Below, one piece after another: positions 36,785-47,708 of a stretch of 62,570 bases of DNA. The DNA comes from Thermus arciformis. Lineage in GTDB: Bacteria > Deinococcota > Deinococci > Deinococcales > Thermaceae. How positions within the stretch are numbered: the first letter of the stretch is position 1; each line of letters opens with the position of its first letter. Location of the stretch: the NCBI RefSeq assembly GCF_900102145.1, contig NZ_FNBC01000012.1, positions 1 through 62,570 on the forward strand, in the 5' to 3' direction. The translations under genes were made by a program, and so were the position numbers. A model generated the notes under the pieces. It saw nothing but the letters and a program-made list of their open reading frames with translations. It had not been told where the DNA came from and did no database searches.

Positions 36785-37517
36785 GGGCCACCCCCCGGTA
36801 GATGAGCTGGCCTCCGACGAAGAGGAGCCAGAGGAGGAGGGCGAGCCTTAAGGGCTCCTTGGGAAGCCGGGTGGCGAAGAGGGCCCCGAGAAGCCCCCCC
36901 GCCACCCCGCCCGAGGCCAGGGCGAGGAGGAGGCCTGGGGCCACCTGGCCGAAGGCGAGGTGGACCCCGCCCCCCAGGAGGGCGAGGACGAGGCCGAAGA
37001 GGAGGTCGGTGCCCACCACCTTCTGGGGGGAAAGCCGGGTGGCGTGGAGGAGGAGAAGGGTCCCCAAGGCCCCGGCCCCGGCGGAGGAGAAGCCCACCTC
37101 GAGGCCGATGCCGAAGGCCGCCGGGGGGAGAAGCCAAGGCCTTTCCCTCCCTCGTCCGACCCCCTTCAGGCCCCGCCAAAGCCCAAGCCCCGCCGAGAGG
37201 ACCACGGTGAGGCCCACGAGGAGGAGGACGAGGTCCTTCGCCCCCTTGAGCTGCGTGAGGAGGAGGCTTCCCAGAAGCACCCCCGGGACCCCGCCCAAAA
37301 GGAGCCGGAAAAGCGCCCTGGGGTCCACCTGCCCCTTGAGGAGGTAGACCCCTCCCGCGGGGATCTTCACCAGGAAGCCGAAGAGGAGGGCCGTGCCCAC
37401 GGCCACCTCCGGGGGAAGCCCCAGGGCGAGGATGAGGAGGGGCGCCGTAACCGTCCCCGCCCCCACCCCCGTGACCCCGATGGCGAAGGCGATGAGAAAG
37501 CCCAGAAGAAAGGCCAT
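36777..37517 (-). CDS. TauE/SafE-family membrane transporter
   Basis: A 246-residue membrane protein with about 7-8 hydrophobic helices and the two-fold repeat of TauE/SafE (DUF81) permeases: TGVGAGTVTAPLLILALGLPPEVAVGTALLFG in the first half and SSAGAGALGTLLLLHATRLSPQKVVGTDLLFG in the second. Members move sulfite, sulfonates or sulfate. Lying between cysH and cobA in a sulfate-assimilation operon, it is probably the sulfate importer or a sulfite exporter; the direction is not shown by sequence. Confidence 0.88.
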
Positions 37518-38186
37518 CTACCCCTCCTTGCCGTGCAGGTGGATGCCGCACTCCAGCTTGCCCTTTCCCGCCCAGCGGCCCGAGCGGGGGTCCGAGGGGT
37601 CTAAGGGCTTCGCCGTGCAGGGGGCGCAGCCGATGGAGAGGTAGCCCTGGTCGTAGAGGGGGAGGTAGGGGAGGTCCTGCACGGCCAGGTAGGCGAAGAC
37701 CTCCTTAAACGTCCAGTCGTAGAGGGGGTTCACCTTCTTCAGGCGGTGGCCCGAGGGGAGGACAGCCTCTTCCAAGGGCTGGAGGTGGGCGCGGGTGGGG
37801 GACTGCTCCCGCCTAAGCCCCGTGAACCAGGTATCGTAGGCCTCCAGGGCGGCGAAGAGGGGCTCCACCTTGCGGAGGGCGCAGCAGCGGCCGGGGTCGG
37901 TCTCGTAGAGCCTGCCGTAGCGGGCTTCCTGCTCCTCCCGCGAGAGGCTTGGGGTGAGGTTGAGGAGGCGGAAGCCGAGCTTTTTTCGCATTTCGTCCCG
38001 GTAGGCGTAGACCTCGGGGAAGTGGTAGCCCGTGTCCAGGAAGAGGACGGGGATCTCGGGCTTTTCCTTGAGGAGGAGGTGGAGGACCACCACGTCCTCC
38101 GCCTGGAAGCTGCAGGTGAAGCAGGGGTTTCGGCTTTGGGCCAGGGCTTCTTGGATCAGGCTCCGGGCCGCCTTCACCTTGTCCAT
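37518..38186 (-). CDS. cysH: Assimilatory APS (PAPS) reductase CysH
   Basis: A 222-residue reductase giving sulfite. DRTRCC-type CC pair is seen as GRCCALRKVEPL and the second pair as SIGCAPCTAK; together these four Cys are the 4Fe-4S site of APS-specific enzymes. The active-site Cys is in KLECGIHLHGKEG near the C-terminus. With Sat but no APS kinase in the operon, direct APS reduction is likely. Overlaps the upstream gene by 13 bp; the next starts right after its stop. Confidence 0.93.
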   Translation of the reverse strand: MDKVKAARSLIQEALAQSRNPCFTCSFQAEDVVVLHLLLKEKPEIPVLFLDTGYHFPEVYAYRDEMRKKLGFRLLNLTPSLSREEQEARYGRLYETDPGRCCALRKVEPLFAALEAYDTWFTGLRREQSPTRAHLQPLEEAVLPSGHRLKKVNPLYDWTFKEVFAYLAVQDLPYLPLYDQGYLSIGCAPCTAKPLDPSDPRSGRWAGKGKLECGIHLHGKEG

Positions 38187-38824
38187 GCCGCCACCTCCTT
38201 TAGGGCCTCCTCGGCCTTCTCCTTGGCTCTCCCTAGGCCCTCCCTGGGGTCTAGGTCCAGCTCCTCCAGGGCCTGGTCCACGATGCGGTACCAGAGGCGC
38301 TTCCTTTCCTCAAAGCTCGGGATTTGGGCGATCCTGGGCCTCAGGGTGCGGAGGAAGGCCACGAGCTCCCCGTAGGCCTCGGGGAAAAGCCCCGCCAGGC
38401 GCTCCTTGAGCCGCACGGCGAGGGCGGGGGCGGCCCCCGAGGTGGAGAGGGCCACCAAGAGCTCCCCGCGCCTGAGGACGGCGGGGAGGATGGCGCTCGC
38501 GTTCTGGGGGTCGTCCACGGCCACGAGGAAGACGCCCCTCCGGTCGGCCTCCGCCTTGACCCTGGGGTGGATGGCCTTGTCCTTGGGGTGGCTCACCACC
38601 AGGAAGTGGCCTTCCAGGTCCCCTTCCCGATAGCCCCGCCTGAGCCAGCGGATCTTGCCTTCCCGTTCCAGCGCCTCCAGGCCGAAGGGGTCCTCTTCGG
38701 CGAGGACGGTGACGCGCGCCCCCGCCTCGAGGAGGGCCTTGAGCTTCACGGGGGTTTCGGGCCCCCCGGCGATGAGGAGGACGGGGCGGCCCTTTAGGTC
38801 CAGCATCAGGGGGAAGTAGGTCAC
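38174..38824 (-). CDS. Precorrin-2 dehydrogenase / sirohydrochlorin ferrochelatase domain protein (CysG N-terminal type)
   Basis: A 216-residue protein equal to the N-terminal half of CysG: YFPLMLDLKGRPVLLIAGGPETPVKLKALLEAGARVTVLA is the NAD-binding part and VDDPQNASAILPAVLRRGELLVALSTSGAAPALAVRLKERL the family core. It converts precorrin-2 to sirohydrochlorin and perhaps inserts iron. GTG 38824 overlaps the hemD stop (GTGA); upstream in-frame starts lie inside hemD. Confidence 0.93.
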   Translation of the reverse strand: MTYFPLMLDLKGRPVLLIAGGPETPVKLKALLEAGARVTVLAEEDPFGLEALEREGKIRWLRRGYREGDLEGHFLVVSHPKDKAIHPRVKAEADRRGVFLVAVDDPQNASAILPAVLRRGELLVALSTSGAAPALAVRLKERLAGLFPEAYGELVAFLRTLRPRIAQIPSFEERKRLWYRIVDQALEELDLDPREGLGRAKEKAEEALKEVAAWTR

Positions 38825-39593
38825 GCCACCTCCTTCTGCAGGGCGCGTTTGAAGCCCTGGAGCAGGCTTCCCAGCCGCTCGGCCTCGTCCACGTAGAAGG
38901 GCTTGACCCCCCACTCCCTTAGGGCGTCGGCGGTGACCCGGCCCACGGCGAGGGCCTTGACCCGGGTGTTGAGGGCTTCCCTCAGGGCCTCGGGGTCCTT
39001 CGCCCCCTCAAAGAGGAACTCCACCTGAATGGCGGCCACGAAGGCGAGGGCGTCCACCTCCCCTCCGAGGACGGCCTCCTCGAGGCGGAGGAGGCCCTCG
39101 GGGTCCGGGAGGTGGCGGTAGGGCATGAGGGGAAGGACCCGGTAGCCCCGTTCCGCCAGGGCGTTTTCCAGGAAGGGGATGGGCTTCCCGTAAAGCTGGA
39201 GGGCGGCCACGCCTCCTCCTTGGGGAAGGAGGGGGAGGAGGCTTTGGGAGGTGCCGTCCCCCACGGCGTGGGGGGGAAGGCCCGCCTCCTTGAGGGCCCG
39301 CGCCGCCTTGGCCCCCCGGGCCAGGCGGAGGGCCCCCTCCAGGGGCTTTTTCAGGTCCAGACCCAGGGCCTTGCCCGCCTCCAGGAGGTCCCTCACCCCC
39401 ACCCCGGTGGTGGCCAGGAAGAGGTCCACCCCTTGGGCGAGGGCCCGGACCTGGTCCCGGTACTCGGGGACGGGGACCTTCTCCGTGGCCTGGACGGGAA
39501 AGAGGAGGGGGGTGAAGCCGAGCTTCTCCGCCAGGGCTTTAAACGCGTCCTTTCGCCTGAGTCCCGCGTAGGCCACGCGCACGGCGTCCTCCT

Positions 39594-39606
<13 letters not shown>
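38821..39606 (-). CDS. hemD: Uroporphyrinogen-III synthase
   Basis: A 261-residue two-domain enzyme that closes the tetrapyrrole ring with inversion of ring D. VRVAYAGLRRKDAFKALAEKLG, FLATTGVGVRDLLEAGKALGL and LAVGRVTADALREWGVKP match the structurally known T. thermophilus protein, with several substitutions relative to the HB8 sequence I remember. It is placed here to feed siroheme synthesis. GTG 39606 overlaps the sulfite reductase end by 13 bp. Confidence 0.94.
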
Positions 39607-41351
<1,745 letters not shown>

Positions 41352-41394
41352 CCCTCACCTCCAACTCCGACCCCCGGTCCAGGGGGTTGGTGGG

Positions 41395-41425
41395 AATGGT
41401 ATACCATTGAGCACATGAAAGTCAA
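41395..41425 (-). promoter_or_regulatory. Promoter and palindromic operator of the sulfur operon
   Basis: On the minus strand TTGACT (41420-41425) and TATACC (41398-41403) are 16 bp apart. The -10 lies inside a perfect 14-bp palindrome, AATGGTATACCATT, at 41395-41408. A protein on that palindrome would control the promoter directly. The leader to the ATG is about 40 nt. Confidence 0.6.
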
Positions 41426-41561
41426 GGGTATAAGGCCCCCTGGCGAGGCCGCTGGCGGTGAGGAGGGCCCTCAGGAGCAGCGCCCCTGCCGCCCGGGAGC
41501 GGGAGGGCCCGCCGTGCGCCGTCCCCTAGGGCAGCGGCGTGGACGCTTAGTGTGGCCTGGC

Positions 41562-41592
41562 TTGCCTTCCCAGGTTCGGGGCGTGCTATAGT
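41562..41592 (+). promoter_or_regulatory. Promoter of the thiamin operon
   Basis: TATAGT at 41587-41592 is preceded by TG one base upstream (extended -10). TTGCCT at 41562-41567 is a possible -35 with a long 19-bp spacer. It lies about 12 nt before the TPP riboswitch. Between here and the sulfur promoter (41426-41561) I see only GC-rich DNA with no gene. Confidence 0.5.
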
Positions 41593-41603
41593 GGGGGGGC
41601 AGG

Positions 41604-41695
41604 CTAGGGGTGCCCGAATGGAAGGGCTGAGAGCTGGGTTTCTCCCAGCAACCCTTGGAACCTGATCCGGGTAATGCCGGCGGAGGGAAGCCTAT
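41604..41695 (+). ncRNA. TPP riboswitch (THI element)
   Basis: The conserved thi-box parts appear in order: GGGGTGCCC at 41607, GGGCTGAGAG near 41634, a variable stem around TTTCTCCC, then ACCCTTGGAACCTGATCCGG and GTAATGCCGGCGGAGGGAA ending near 41690. Binds thiamin pyrophosphate in the nascent mRNA and lowers expression of the thiE-thiD operon directly downstream. Confidence 0.96.
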
Positions 41696-41710
41696 GCGGA
41701 AGACCCGAAT

Positions 41711-41770
41711 CCCCCAAAACCTAGCCCCCTTCGGGCCGCGTGGGCCTTTCCCGCTGGCCTAGGGGGGGTG
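41711..41770 (+). promoter_or_regulatory. Expression platform: Shine-Dalgarno sequestering helix for thiE
   Basis: AGGGGGGG at 41761-41768 serves as the thiE Shine-Dalgarno sequence. CCCCCT at 41725-41730 can pair with it, and a second CCCCC run at 41711-41715 offers an alternative partner. No U-tract terminator is visible, so the switch probably acts on translation. Confidence 0.5.
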
Positions 41771-41775
41771 AAAGG

Positions 41776-42396
41776 TTGCTTGGAAGGCTCTACCTGGTGG
41801 TGACCCCAAGGCCCGGTTGGACCTTTGCGGAGACCCTGGACCGCACGGAAAGGGCCTTGGCGGGCGGCGTGGAGGTTTTGCAGCTCAGGGCCAAGGACTG
41901 GGAGGCGCGGCCTACTTTGGAGCTCGGGGAGAGGATGCTCGCCCTCGCCCGGCGCCACGGGGTGCCCTTCTTCCTGAACGACCGCCCCGACCTCGCCGCC
42001 CTCCTGGGGGCGGACGGGGTGCACCTGGGGCAGGGTGACCTTACCCCCGAGGAGGCGCGGCGCTTTTTCCGCGGGATGGTGGGCCGCTCCACCCACGCCC
42101 CGGAGCAGGCCCTGCGGGCCCTGGAGGAGGGGGTGGACTACCTCTCCGTAGGCCCCGTGTGGGAGACCCCCACGAAGCCGGGCAGGCCCGCCGCGGGGCT
42201 CGCCTACGTGCGCTGGGCGGCGGAGAACCTGGGGGAGAAGCCCTGGTACGCCATCGGGGGGATTGACCTGGGGAACCTGGACCGGGTCCTAGAGGCCGGG
42301 GCCAGGCGCATCGTGGTGGTCCGGGCCATCCTGGATGCCCCTGACCCCGAGCGGGCGGCCCGCGCCCTTAGGGAGAGGCTTTATGGTGTGGCTTAA
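41776..42396 (+). CDS. thiE: Thiamin-phosphate synthase
   Basis: A 206-residue TIM barrel that joins HMP-PP with thiazole phosphate. [57 protein letters not shown] and [17 protein letters not shown] are diagnostic. I place the start at TTG 41776 ([10 protein letters not shown]), which sits 5-7 nt after the GGGGGGG SD. GTG 41740 is in frame but lies in the switching region of the riboswitch. First gene of the operon. Confidence 0.93.
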   Translation: MLGRLYLVVTPRPGWTFAETLDRTERALAGGVEVLQLRAKDWEARPTLELGERMLALARRHGVPFFLNDRPDLAALLGADGVHLGQGDLTPEEARRFFRGMVGRSTHAPEQALRALEEGVDYLSVGPVWETPTKPGRPAAGLAYVRWAAENLGEKPWYAIGGIDLGNLDRVLEAGARRIVVVRAILDAPDPERAARALRERLYGVA

Positions 42397-42577
42397 CGGG
42401 GAGCCCAAGCCCTTGGAGGGAAAGACCCTCAAGGAGGTCTTGGAGGAGCTCGGCGTGGAGCTTAAGGGGGTCGCCGTCCTCCTCAACGGGGAGGCCTTCT
42501 TGGGCCTCGAGGCCCCGGACCGCCCCTTGCGGGACGGGGACGTGGTGGAGGTGGTGGCCCTGATGCAGGGGGGCTAG
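42383..42577 (+). CDS. thiS: Sulfur-carrier protein ThiS
   Basis: A 64-residue ubiquitin-like carrier. It starts [20 protein letters not shown] and ends LMQGG, the C-terminal Gly-Gly that is thiocarboxylated. Delivers sulfur to the thiazole made by ThiG. ATG 42383 overlaps the end of thiE by 14 bp; the longer open frame upstream lies in thiE. Next gene starts 1 bp after its stop. Confidence 0.95.
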   Translation: MVWLNGEPKPLEGKTLKEVLEELGVELKGVAVLLNGEAFLGLEAPDRPLRDGDVVEVVALMQGG

Positions 42578-42578
42578 C

Positions 42579-43385
42579 ATGGACACCTGGAAGGTGGGTC
42601 CCGTAGAGCTCAAAAGCCGCCTCATCCTGGGGTCCGGCAAGTACAAGGACTTCGGGGTGATGCGGGAGGCCATCGCCGCCGCGGGGGCCGAGGTGGTCAC
42701 GGTCTCCGTGAGGCGGGTGGAGCTCAAGGCCCCGGGGCACGTGGGGCTTCTGGAGGCTTTGGAGGGGGTTAGGCTTCTCCCCAACACCGCCGGGGCCCGC
42801 ACGGCCGAGGAGGCGGTGCGCCTCGCCCGGCTGGGCCGCCTCCTCACCGGGGAGAGGTGGGTGAAGCTCGAGGTCATCCCCGACCCCACCTACCTCCTCC
42901 CCGATCCCCTGGAGACCCTGAAGGCGGCGGAGAGGCTTTTGGAGGAGGATTTCCTCGTCCTCCCCTACATGGGGCCGGACCTCGTCCTCGCCAAAAGGCT
43001 CGCCGCCTTGGGCACGGCCACGGTGATGCCCCTCGCCGCCCCCATCGGCTCGGGCTGGGGGGTGCGGACGAGGGCCCTTCTGGAGCTTTTCGCCCGGGAG
43101 AAGGCAAGCCTTCCCCCGGTGGTGGTGGACGCGGGGCTCGGCCTCCCCTCCCACGCGGCCGAGGTGATGGAGCTCGGCCTGGACGCCGTCTTGGTGAACA
43201 CCGCCATCGCCGAGGCCCAAGACCCCCCCGCCATGGCCGAGGCCTTCCGGCTTGCGGTGGAGGCGGGGAGGAAGGCCTACCTCGCGGGGCCCATGCGGCC
43301 TAAGGAGGCGGCAAGCCCCTCTAGCCCGGTGGAGGGGGTGCCTTTTACCCCGACCGGGCTTGCGCCCGGTCGGGGGCCCCAGTAG
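42579..43385 (+). CDS. thiG: Thiazole synthase
   Basis: A 268-residue TIM barrel that condenses DXP, dehydroglycine and ThiS-thiocarboxylate. [38 protein letters not shown] (Schiff-base Lys) and [15 protein letters not shown] are intact. The C-terminal 20 residues ([19 protein letters not shown]) exceed the usual length and are largely encoded by a 12-bp hairpin at 43348-43375. Confidence 0.96.
   Translation: MDTWKVGPVELKSRLILGSGKYKDFGVMREAIAAAGAEVVTVSVRRVELKAPGHVGLLEALEGVRLLPNTAGARTAEEAVRLARLGRLLTGERWVKLEVIPDPTYLLPDPLETLKAAERLLEEDFLVLPYMGPDLVLAKRLAALGTATVMPLAAPIGSGWGVRTRALLELFAREKASLPPVVVDAGLGLPSHAAEVMELGLDAVLVNTAIAEAQDPPAMAEAFRLAVEAGRKAYLAGPMRPKEAASPSSPVEGVPFTPTGLAPGRGPQ
43348..43375 (+). 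other. Perfect 12-bp hairpin with TTGC loop at the end of thiG
   Basis: CCCCGACCGGGC at 43348-43359 and GCCCGGTCGGGG at 43364-43375 flank TTGC. It is inside the thiG reading frame, 8 bp before the stop, and upstream of the thiO SD. No U tract follows, so it more likely shapes mRNA stability or thiO translation than ends transcription. Related hairpin at 29702-29729. Confidence 0.7.
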
Positions 43386-43393
43386 GAGGAGCC

Positions 43394-44332
43394 ATGAGGG
43401 CGGACGTGGCCGTGGTGGGGGCGGGGATCATCGGGGTCCTCGCCGCCTACGAGCTCGCCAAGCGGGGGGTGGCCGTGGCCCTCCTGGACGCGGAGAGGCC
43501 CGGGGCCGCCACCTTCGCGAGCGCGGGGATGCTCGCCCCTTACCCCGAGGGGCTTTCGGGGGAGCTTCTGGAGGCGGGGCTATACGGCCTCGCCCGCTAC
43601 CCCGAGCTCCTCGCCGAGCTTAAGGAAAGGGGCCTCGAGGTGGAGGCGGCCTTTTCCGGCACCTGGGTGGCGGCCCTCACCCCCTCGGAAAAGGAGGCCT
43701 GGGAGGCGGAGGCCCCCTCCCCCTACCCGGTCCGGGGGACCTTGGGGGCGAGGCGCTTCCCCGGGGGGTTCGTCCACCCCAGGAGGCTTCGGGAGGCCCT
43801 ACTCCAGGCCTTCCAGGACCTAGGGGGCACCTACCTCCGGGCCGAGGTGGAGGGGGTGGAGGGGGGGAGGGTCTATTGGGGGGAAGGGGCCCTTAGGGCC
43901 CGCTTCGTCCTCCTCTCCGTGGGGGCCTGGGGAGGGAGGTTCGGCCTAAGGGTCAGGCCCCTCAAGGGGGAGGCGTTGCTCCTAGAGGGCGAGGCCCCGC
44001 CCGGGCCCCTTTTCGCCGGGGAGGGGTACCTCCTCTCCCGGGAGGGCGGGGTCTACGTGGGGGCCACGCAGAGGGAGGGGTGGGAAGAGGGGGTGGACCT
44101 CTTCGGCCTCAGGTGGCTTGCGGACTACGCCCACGAGCGCTTTCCCCTCTTGGAAGGGGCCCGCTTTAGGGGGGTGGTCTGGGGGTATAGACCCGTGGGG
44201 GAGCTCTTCGTGGGCGAGGTGGGGGAAGGCGTGTACGCGGCCGTGGGGCACGGGAGGAACGGGGTCCTCCTCGCCCCTTGGACGGCAAAGAGGCTCTTAG
44301 GGCTTTTGGGGGTGGAAGATGACGCAGCTTGA
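43394..44332 (+). CDS. thiO: Glycine oxidase ThiO (FAD-dependent)
   Basis: A 312-residue D-amino-acid-oxidase-fold flavoenzyme that makes the iminoglycine used by ThiG. VAVVGAGIIGVLAAYELAKRG is the FAD-binding loop, TFASAGMLAPYPEG the family motif, and AAVGHGRNGVLLAPWTAK the C-terminal FAD contact. AGGAGG is six bases before the ATG. Overlaps thiC by 14 bp. With thiS and thiG this is the aerobic (ThiO) version of thiazole synthesis. Confidence 0.93.
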   Translation: MRADVAVVGAGIIGVLAAYELAKRGVAVALLDAERPGAATFASAGMLAPYPEGLSGELLEAGLYGLARYPELLAELKERGLEVEAAFSGTWVAALTPSEKEAWEAEAPSPYPVRGTLGARRFPGGFVHPRRLREALLQAFQDLGGTYLRAEVEGVEGGRVYWGEGALRARFVLLSVGAWGGRFGLRVRPLKGEALLLEGEAPPGPLFAGEGYLLSREGGVYVGATQREGWEEGVDLFGLRWLADYAHERFPLLEGARFRGVVWGYRPVGELFVGEVGEGVYAAVGHGRNGVLLAPWTAKRLLGLLGVEDDAA

Positions 44333-45626
44333 GGCGGCGAGGAAAGGGAAGATCACCGAGGAGATGGCCTACGTGGCCGAGAAGGAGGGGGTTTCCCCCG
44401 AGTTCGTGCGGGAAGGGGTGGCGGCAGGCCGGATCGTCATCCCCAGGAACCCCAACCACACGACCCTCACCGACTTCAAGGGGATCGGGGAGGGGCTTTC
44501 CGTCAAGGTGAACGCCAACCTGGGCACCTCCTACGACTACGTGGACGTGGAGGAGGAGGTGGAGAAGGCCAGGGTGGCCATCCGGTACGGGGCAGACACC
44601 CTCATGGACCTCTCCACCGGGGGAGACCTCAAGGCGATCCGCAAGCGGATCCTGGAGGTGGCCACCGTCCCCTTGGGCACCGTGCCCATCTACGAGGCGG
44701 AGTTTCGGGCGGCTAGGCGCAAGAACTTCTTTGACATGTCGGCGGACGAGCTCTTCCAGGTGATTGAGGAGCACGGCAAGGAGGGGGTGGACTACATCAC
44801 CGTGCACGTGGGGGTGACCCTGAGGAACCTCGAGGTCTACCGGAATAGCCCCCGCACCACGGGCATCGTGAGCCGGGGCGGGGGGCTCATGGCCGCCTGG
44901 ATGCTCCACCGCGGCGAGGAAAACCCCCTCTACGCCCGCTTTGACGACCTCCTCTCCATCGCCCGCACCTACGACATGACCCTCTCCCTAGGGGATGGCC
45001 TGAGGCCAGGCTCCCTCGCCGACAGCACCGACCGGGCCCAGATCGCAGAGCTCCTCACCATCGGCGAGCTCGTGGAAAGGGCCAGGAGGGCTGGGGTCCA
45101 GGCCATGGTGGAAGGCCCCGGGCACATCCCCTTGAACGAGGTGGCGGCCAACGTCCAGATCCAGAAGAAGCTCACGGGGCACGCCCCCTTCTACATCCTG
45201 GGGATGCTTCCCGTGGACACCGCCGCGGGGTTTGACCACATCGCCGGGGCCATCGGCGGGGCCTTGGCGGGGTGGTGGGGTGCGGACATGCTCTGCTACC
45301 TCACCCCAGCGGAGCACCTGGGCCTGCCCACCCCTGAGCACGTGAAGCAAGGGGTGATCGCCTTTAAGATCGCCGCCCACGCCGCCGACGTGGCCCGGGG
45401 GAACAAAAGGGCCCTGGAGAGGAACCGGAGGATGTCCGAGGCCCGCTACCGGTTGGACTGGGAGGGCCAGTTCGCCCTCGCCCTCTTCCCCGAGGAGGCG
45501 AGGCGCCTCAAGGAGGAACGGGGTTCCAAGACCAAGGCCTGCAGCATGTGCGGCCCCTTCTGCCCCATGAACCTGGTGGAGGCGGTGCTCAAGGGGAAGG
45601 GGCGGATGGAGCTTCCGGTAGCCTGA
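44319..45626 (+). CDS. thiC: Phosphomethylpyrimidine synthase ThiC
   Basis: A 435-residue radical-SAM enzyme that rearranges AIR to HMP-P. ANLGTSYDYVDVEEEVEKARVAIRYGADTLMDLSTGG is the family core, and KACSMCGPFCPMNL near the C-terminus supplies the CX2CX4C 4Fe-4S ligands. Length is that of the short bacterial form lacking the large N-terminal domain. Followed after 4 bp by the transporter. Confidence 0.97.
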   Translation: MTQLEAARKGKITEEMAYVAEKEGVSPEFVREGVAAGRIVIPRNPNHTTLTDFKGIGEGLSVKVNANLGTSYDYVDVEEEVEKARVAIRYGADTLMDLSTGGDLKAIRKRILEVATVPLGTVPIYEAEFRAARRKNFFDMSADELFQVIEEHGKEGVDYITVHVGVTLRNLEVYRNSPRTTGIVSRGGGLMAAWMLHRGEENPLYARFDDLLSIARTYDMTLSLGDGLRPGSLADSTDRAQIAELLTIGELVERARRAGVQAMVEGPGHIPLNEVAANVQIQKKLTGHAPFYILGMLPVDTAAGFDHIAGAIGGALAGWWGADMLCYLTPAEHLGLPTPEHVKQGVIAFKIAAHAADVARGNKRALERNRRMSEARYRLDWEGQFALALFPEEARRLKEERGSKTKACSMCGPFCPMNLVEAVLKGKGRMELPVA

Positions 45627-45630
45627 GGCC

Positions 45631-46932
45631 ATGGACGCCCTCGCCCGTCTGGAACGCCTGCCCTTGGGGAGGCCCCACCTTAGGCTCCTCTTCCTCCTCG
45701 GGTTCGGCTGGGCCCTGGACGCCATGGACGTGGGGCTCATCAGCTTCACCCTGCCCGCCCTTTCCCGGGAGTTCGGCCTGGACCCGGTGGGGGCGGGGCT
45801 TTTGGGGAGCGTGGGGCTTCTAGGGATGCTCTTTGGGGCCCTCCTCGGGGGAAGGCTCGCCGACCGGTTCGGCCGGAAGGCGGTGGTGGGGTATAGCCTC
45901 TTCCTCGCCGGGCTGGGAAGCCTCCTCACCGCTCTGGCCCCAAGCCTCCCTTGGGTTTTCGTTTTCCGCTTCTTCACGGGGCTTGGGCTAGGAGCGGAGC
46001 TTCCCGTGGCGGCAAGCCTCATGGGGGAGTTTAGCCCCAAGGCCCACCGGGGGCGGATGGTGGTCCTCCTCGAGGCTTTCTGGGCCGTGGGGTGGCTCCT
46101 CGCCGCCCTCATGGGCTACCTCCTGGTGCCCGCTTTCGGCTGGCGGGCCGCCTTCCTCGCCGGGGCCCTTCCCGCCCTTTACGCCGCCTACCTGAGGCTT
46201 TCCCTCCCTGAGTCCCCCCGCTGGCTCGTGGCCCGGGGCCGGGCGGCGGAGGCGGAGGCCCTGGTGGCCTCCTGGGAGCGGGCCTTTCCCGGGCCCCTGC
46301 CCGAGCCTCGCCCCGAGCCCGCCCCGCGCCCCCTCCCCTACGGGGCCCTCTTCCGCCCGCCCCTCCTCCGGCGCACCCTCTTCCTCGCCCTCGCCTGGTT
46401 CGCCCTGAACGCGGGCTACTACGGGGCCTTCATCTGGCTCCCCTCCCTCCTCGTGGCCCAGGGCTACACCCTGGTGCGCTCCTTGGAGTACGTCCTCCTC
46501 ATCACCTTGGCCCAGGTGCCGGGCTACCTCGCGGCGGCCTTCTTGGTGGAGCGCTGGGGGAGGCGGCCCGTGCTCGTGGGGTTTTTGGGCCTTTCCGCCC
46601 TCTTCGCCTGGCTCCTCTCCCGGGCTTCCTCCCCGGGGGAGGTGCTCCTTTTCGGGGCGCTCCTCGCCTTCTTCAACCTGGGGGCCTGGGGGGCGGTCTA
46701 CGCCTACACCCCGGAGCTCTTCCCCACGGCGCTTAGGGGAAGCGGGGCGGGCTTCGTGGCGGCGGTGGGCCGGGTGGGGGGGATCCTCGCCCCCTACGCC
46801 ACCGGAGCCCTCCTCCCCCTTTTGGGTCCGGGCGGGGTCTTGGCCCTCCACGGGGGGCTTCTTCTCCTCGCCGGGGTCTTCGCCTTCGCCGTGGGGGTGG
46901 AGACCCGGGGCCGGTCCTTGGAGGAAGCATGA
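45631..46932 (+). CDS. MFS transporter in the thiamin operon
   Basis: A 433-residue 12-helix transporter of the sugar/metabolite-porter group: [22 protein letters not shown] (motif A), [25 protein letters not shown] and [20 protein letters not shown] after helix 6, and the repeat of motif A in the second half ([13 protein letters not shown]). It is embedded between thiC and thiD with 4-bp spacings, under the TPP riboswitch, so a role in uptake of thiamin or a pyrimidine/thiazole precursor is likely. Substrate unproven. Confidence 0.88.
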   Translation: MDALARLERLPLGRPHLRLLFLLGFGWALDAMDVGLISFTLPALSREFGLDPVGAGLLGSVGLLGMLFGALLGGRLADRFGRKAVVGYSLFLAGLGSLLTALAPSLPWVFVFRFFTGLGLGAELPVAASLMGEFSPKAHRGRMVVLLEAFWAVGWLLAALMGYLLVPAFGWRAAFLAGALPALYAAYLRLSLPESPRWLVARGRAAEAEALVASWERAFPGPLPEPRPEPAPRPLPYGALFRPPLLRRTLFLALAWFALNAGYYGAFIWLPSLLVAQGYTLVRSLEYVLLITLAQVPGYLAAAFLVERWGRRPVLVGFLGLSALFAWLLSRASSPGEVLLFGALLAFFNLGAWGAVYAYTPELFPTALRGSGAGFVAAVGRVGGILAPYATGALLPLLGPGGVLALHGGLLLLAGVFAFAVGVETRGRSLEEA

Positions 46933-47705
46933 GGGTGGCCCTCACCATCGCGGGCTCCGACTCGGGGGGCGGGGCAGGGGTGCAGGCGGACCTCAAGGTC
47001 TTCTTCCGCTTCGGGGTCTACGGGACGAGCGCCCTCACCCTGGTCACCGCCCAGAACACCCTGGGGGTGCAACGGGTGCACCTCCTGCCCCCCGAGGTGG
47101 TCTACGCCCAGATAGAGAGCGTGGTCCAGGACTTCCCCCTCCACGCCGCCAAGACGGGGGCCTTGGGGGACGTGGCCATCGTGGAGGCCGTGGCCGAGGC
47201 GGTGGGGCGCTTCGGGGTCCGGCCCTTGGTGGTGGACCCGGTGATGGTGGCGAAAAGCGGGGACCCCCTCCTCGCCCCGGAGGCGGTGAGGGCGCTCAAG
47301 GAGAGGCTTTTCCCCCTGGCGGCCCTCATTACCCCGAACCGCCTCGAGGCCGAAGCCCTCCTGGGGCATTCCATCCGCACCCTGGAGGAGGCGGAGGAGG
47401 CCGCCAAGGCCCTCCTGGGACTGGGCCCCGAGGCTGTCCTCCTCAAGGGGGGGCATCTGGAGGGGGAAAGGGCGGTGGACCTTTTGGCCACTCGGGAAGG
47501 GGTCTTGCGCTTCTCTGCCCCCCGGGTCCAAACCCGCAACACCCACGGCACCGGTTGCACCCTCTCCGCCGCCATCGCCGCCCTCCTCGCCAAGGGGAGG
47601 CCCTTGGCGGAGGCGGTGGCCGAGGCCAAGGCCTACCTCACCCGGGCCCTGAAGACGGCGCCTTCCCTGGGCCAGGGCCACGGGCCTTTGGACCACTGGG
47701 CTTAA
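46929..47705 (+). CDS. thiD: Hydroxymethylpyrimidine/phosphomethylpyrimidine kinase
   Basis: A 258-residue ribokinase-fold kinase making HMP-PP for Thi[38 protein letters not shown] and [20 protein letters not shown] (anion-hole GTGC) are typical. Overlaps the transporter gene by 4 bp and ends the operon. No thiL or thiamin kinase is present here. Confidence 0.96.
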   Translation: MRVALTIAGSDSGGGAGVQADLKVFFRFGVYGTSALTLVTAQNTLGVQRVHLLPPEVVYAQIESVVQDFPLHAAKTGALGDVAIVEAVAEAVGRFGVRPLVVDPVMVAKSGDPLLAPEAVRALKERLFPLAALITPNRLEAEALLGHSIRTLEEAEEAAKALLGLGPEAVLLKGGHLEGERAVDLLATREGVLRFSAPRVQTRNTHGTGCTLSAAIAALLAKGRPLAEAVAEAKAYLTRALKTAPSLGQGHGPLDHWA

Positions 47706-47708
47706 GCG

